The position numbers and the translations under genes were made by a program. A stretch of 64,000 bases of DNA from Flavobacteriales bacterium. GTDB taxonomy: Bacteria; Bacteroidota; Bacteroidia; Flavobacteriales; BACL11. The stretch spans positions 103,798 through 167,797 of the forward strand of contig JAOHSR010000001.1 of NCBI GenBank assembly GCA_028122735.1, read 5' to 3'. Within the stretch, counting starts at the first letter, position 1, and each line of letters starts with the position of its first letter. A model generated the notes under the pieces. That model had not been told where the DNA came from. It ran no database searches and saw nothing but the letters and a program-made list of their open reading frames with translations. Of this stretch, positions 62,201-64,000 are shown in pieces.

Positions 62201-64000
62201 TTCAACAATGAAGATGGCTTATCTAATCATAGTGGTGGAGATATGTATATAAATCTTGGTAATATATCTGAAGATGTTTTGAAGGACGGTTATAAAAGTT
62301 TTGAAAATGGTTTGCCAATAAGTGAAAATGTTATAGATGTAGACACCACACAATGGGGGAGGGTACCAACAAACTTTTCAATTGTAGAAGCTTTTGATAA
62401 TGACCCTCTCTCTAGAGAATTTCAAGATGTTGGATTGGATGGGCTTAGCAATAATGATGAAAAATTATTTTTTGAATCTAATTATTTAGAACAAATAGAA
62501 TCGCTGTATGGATCATCTTCACCTGCATATCTGAATGCATTAAAGGATCCTTCTGGCGATGATTTTCATTATTTTAGAGGAACTGATTTTGATAATTTGT
62601 CAACTGATATTTTAAATCGTTATAAAAATTATAATAACACTGACGGAAATTCTTCAACTACAGAACAATCGCCTGAGAATTATCCTACTTCAGCAACTAC
62701 TCAACCAAATTCAGAAGATATTAACCGCGATAATACTCTAAGTGAAACAGAAAGTTATTTTCAATATAAAATTAAATTATATCCAGGCATGGATGTTGGT
62801 GATAGTTATATTTCTGATGTTTTAGAAACCTCTGTTAAAGCTGAAAATGGAAGTCAAAGGAATATTAAATGGTACCAATTTAGGGTTCCAGTATATCAGC
62901 CAGACAAGGTAGTTGGGGGTATACAAGATTTTAAGTCAATTAGGTTTGTAAGAATGAATTTTACAAACTTTAATCAACCCATTGTATGCAGATTTGCAAC
63001 TTTTGATTTAGTAAGAGGGGAGTGGAGAAGATATAATTTTGATCTTGCAGAACCGGGAGAATATATTCCAATCGATAATCAAGGAGAAACCTCTTTTGAT
63101 GTTTCGGCGGTTAATATTGAAGAAAATGGAAATAGATCGCCTATCAACTATGTTTTACCACCAGGAATTGAACAAGAGACAGATAATACCACTACCACAC
63201 TTAGACAACAGAATGAACAGGCTCTTGTTCTGAAAATATGTGATTTAAAAGATGGAGATTCCCGAGCTGCATATAAAACCTCTGATTTAGATGTGCGAGC
63301 TTATAAAAGAATTAAAATGTTTGTACATGCTGAGGGAGAAGAAGATGATTTAGGAGAGGGTGATTTATCTTGCTTTATAAGATTAGGGACTGATTTTACA
63401 TCCAATTTTTATGAATATGAAATTCAATTAATACCTACACCTCATTATGCAACTTCACCGGATGAGATATGGCCATCATCAAATGAAATCGATATTGCAT
63501 TTGAAATTTTTCAACAAACTAAGCAAGAGAGAAACTTTAATAATGCTGATGTATCATCCCCATATATAAAATATGCTTCTGGTGGTAAGATTACTGTTGT
63601 TGGTAATCCAAACCTCTCGCAAGTAAAGACTATTATGATTGGGGTGAGAAATCCTAAGAAAACATCTTTTAATGGTGATGATGATGGTTTGTCTAAATGT
63701 GGTCAGATTTGGGTAAATGAACTTCGTCTAACTGATTTTGATGAATATGGGGGCTGGGCTGCAAATGGAAGATTAACTGCCAGAGTTGCAGATTTAGGTA
63801 ATGTTACTGTTTCAGGGAATTTAAGTACTATTGGTTTTGGAAGTATTGAAAAGAAAGTAAATGAAAGACAAAAATATAATGCTTATCAATATGATTTATC
63901 ATCTACTATTGATTTAGGTAAATTTTTTCCTGAGAATTCTGGAGTTAAAATTCCTATGTATTTAGGAAAGTCTGAATCAATAAGGAATCCTCAATATAAT
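59261..64000 (+). CDS. sprA: Cell surface protein SprA, T9SS translocon component (truncated at window end)
   Basis: Manual translation from TTG at 59261: PKLYIPGQAFDKVFGGNSVDIRPQGSAELIFGLKINRLDNPSLTEEQRRTTTFDFQEKIQMNVIGKIGDKLKLTTNFNTEATFDFENNMKLEY...; same frame gives GVKIPMYLGKSESIRNPQYN at the edge. Follows ruvA. Absent from ORF track because it runs off the end. Confidence 0.9.
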   Translation, partial: MIIKNKYRILLTVFTLLFHVNSFSLVLDSLENNYNLPYPYLQNSSSGLFMNNPSNFNTQINYDIINNQYLFQNRLGEFNLGTPKILSFEEFQEYNFKKSISSYWNQKSNDRNSQSGSRFGIPKLYIPGQAFDKVFGGNSVDIRPQGSAELIFGLKINRLDNPSLTEEQRRTTTFDFQEKIQMNVIGKIGDKLKLTTNFNTEATFDFENNMKLEYTGYEDEIVKKIEVGNVSLPLNGSLITGSQSLFGFKTQMQFGRTTITGILSQQKSTMSEIEVSGGAQTSEFDIYADQYEANKHFFLAHYFKENYDIALQQLPFVNSPININKVEVWITNKTGTTNDTRNIVSFLDLGETSPNIYNTQFTLSNGGIFPDNDAANDMFESLTNQFSGIRDINDVNNILSSQIGIGFLNGQDYEKLERARKLSEQEYSVHPQLGYISLNQALNNDEVLAVAFQYTIGNNTFQVGEFTNSGPVAPNALIVKLLKGTNFSPNYPNWHLMMKNIYALGAYQMSNNGFILDVMYENTEESGALTNYIPEGNLEGVPLIKVINVDQLDQQMDNRSDGVFDFLEGLTVKSANGRIIFPVREPFGKYLRSQFIDQNLADKYVYQALYDSTLTVAQQYPELNKFRIKGSYQGASGSEIRLNAMNVPEGSVTVTAGSQKLVENQDYTVDYNMGRVTIINEGILNSGIPIKISLENNSMFGIQNKTLVGLHADYDINKDFILGATILNLTERPYTDKINTGDEPISNTIWGLDGTYQTEAPWMTKAVDFIPFIETKAKSRLIATAEFAHLIPGHHRAVGKEGVSYIDDFEASKTSIDIRNMGAWRLASIPQGQDDIFQNASLNDNLEIGFKRAKLAWYTIDPLFFRNTSITPPNINKTLSLANGNTVKQQSYHYVREILETEVFPNRDPDLGSQITNLAVLDVAYYPLERGPNNYTVSGLKANGELYNPSDNWGGIMRKLETNDFEAANIEFIEFWMMDPFNNEDGLSNHSGGDMYINLGNISEDVLKDGYKSFENGLPISENVIDVDTTQWGRVPTNFSIVEAFDNDPLSREFQDVGLDGLSNNDEKLFFESNYLEQIESLYGSSSPAYLNALKDPSGDDFHYFRGTDFDNLSTDILNRYKNYNNTDGNSSTTEQSPENYPTSATTQPNSEDINRDNTLSETESYFQYKIKLYPGMDVGDSYISDVLETSVKAENGSQRNIKWYQFRVPVYQPDKVVGGIQDFKSIRFVRMNFTNFNQPIVCRFATFDLVRGEWRRYNFDLAEPGEYIPIDNQGETSFDVSAVNIEENGNRSPINYVLPPGIEQETDNTTTTLRQQNEQALVLKICDLKDGDSRAAYKTSDLDVRAYKRIKMFVHAEGEEDDLGEGDLSCFIRLGTDFTSNFYEYEIQLIPTPHYATSPDEIWPSSNEIDIAFEIFQQTKQERNFNNADVSSPYIKYASGGKITVVGNPNLSQVKTIMIGVRNPKKTSFNGDDDGLSKCGQIWVNELRLTDFDEYGGWAANGRLTARVADLGNVTVSGNLSTIGFGSIEKKVNERQKYNAYQYDLSSTIDLGKFFPENSGVKIPMYLGKSESIRNPQYN

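Noticed and set aside
63039-63233. 64-aa ORF in the track
   Set aside because: Lies in an alternative frame inside the continuous sprA reading frame, which is open across the region I read to the window edge.
1-64000. CRISPR arrays, transposons, prophage, tRNA/rRNA genes, toxin-antitoxin or defence islands
   Set aside because: No direct-repeat/spacer pattern, transposase, integrase, phage structural gene or RNA gene was recognised by eye; intergenic gaps are mostly under 160 nt. A tRNAscan/Infernal run would be needed to exclude small RNAs formally.

Overview
The window is a low-GC, gene-dense chromosomal segment of a Bacteroidota/Flavobacteriia-type bacterium. The assignment rests on T9SS C-terminal sorting domains, SprA, a TonB-dependent receptor with carboxypeptidase-regulatory-like N-terminus, alternative complex III, DUF6089/Omp28-like proteins and TAnnTTTG promoters. 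Most of it is core housekeeping: an rplM-rpsI-rpsB-tsf-pyrH-frr block, gdhA, kbl, sucAB, Fe-S/ferredoxin genes, an envelope block (murI-ompH-ompH-bamA-uppS-DUF6089-nadK-mini-Omp85), pdxJ, trmB, Mrp/Nfu, an actABCDEF-like alternative complex III operon, ruvB, ruvA, and envelope genes around two Omp28-like proteins and a TlpA thioredoxin. Two edge-truncated genes are absent from the ORF track: an HU-CCDC81/SPOR-type protein (1-641, minus) and sprA (59261-64000, plus). I also found two unlisted small ORFs (8835-8954 plus; 50214-50360 minus, GldL-like motif). I see no prophage, transposon, CRISPR array, tRNA or rRNA. No clearly novel multi-gene system is demonstrable. The best leads are the Omp28/TlpA/DUF6029 thiol-motif cluster, the GldL-like micro-membrane protein coupled to a 61-aa protein, the single-POTRA Omp85 protein, the PqqB-like protein with an altered metal motif, the LuxE-like/glycosyltransferase cluster, and the haem domain fused to ActA. 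Functional calls come from recognising motifs in the translations; no database search was run.
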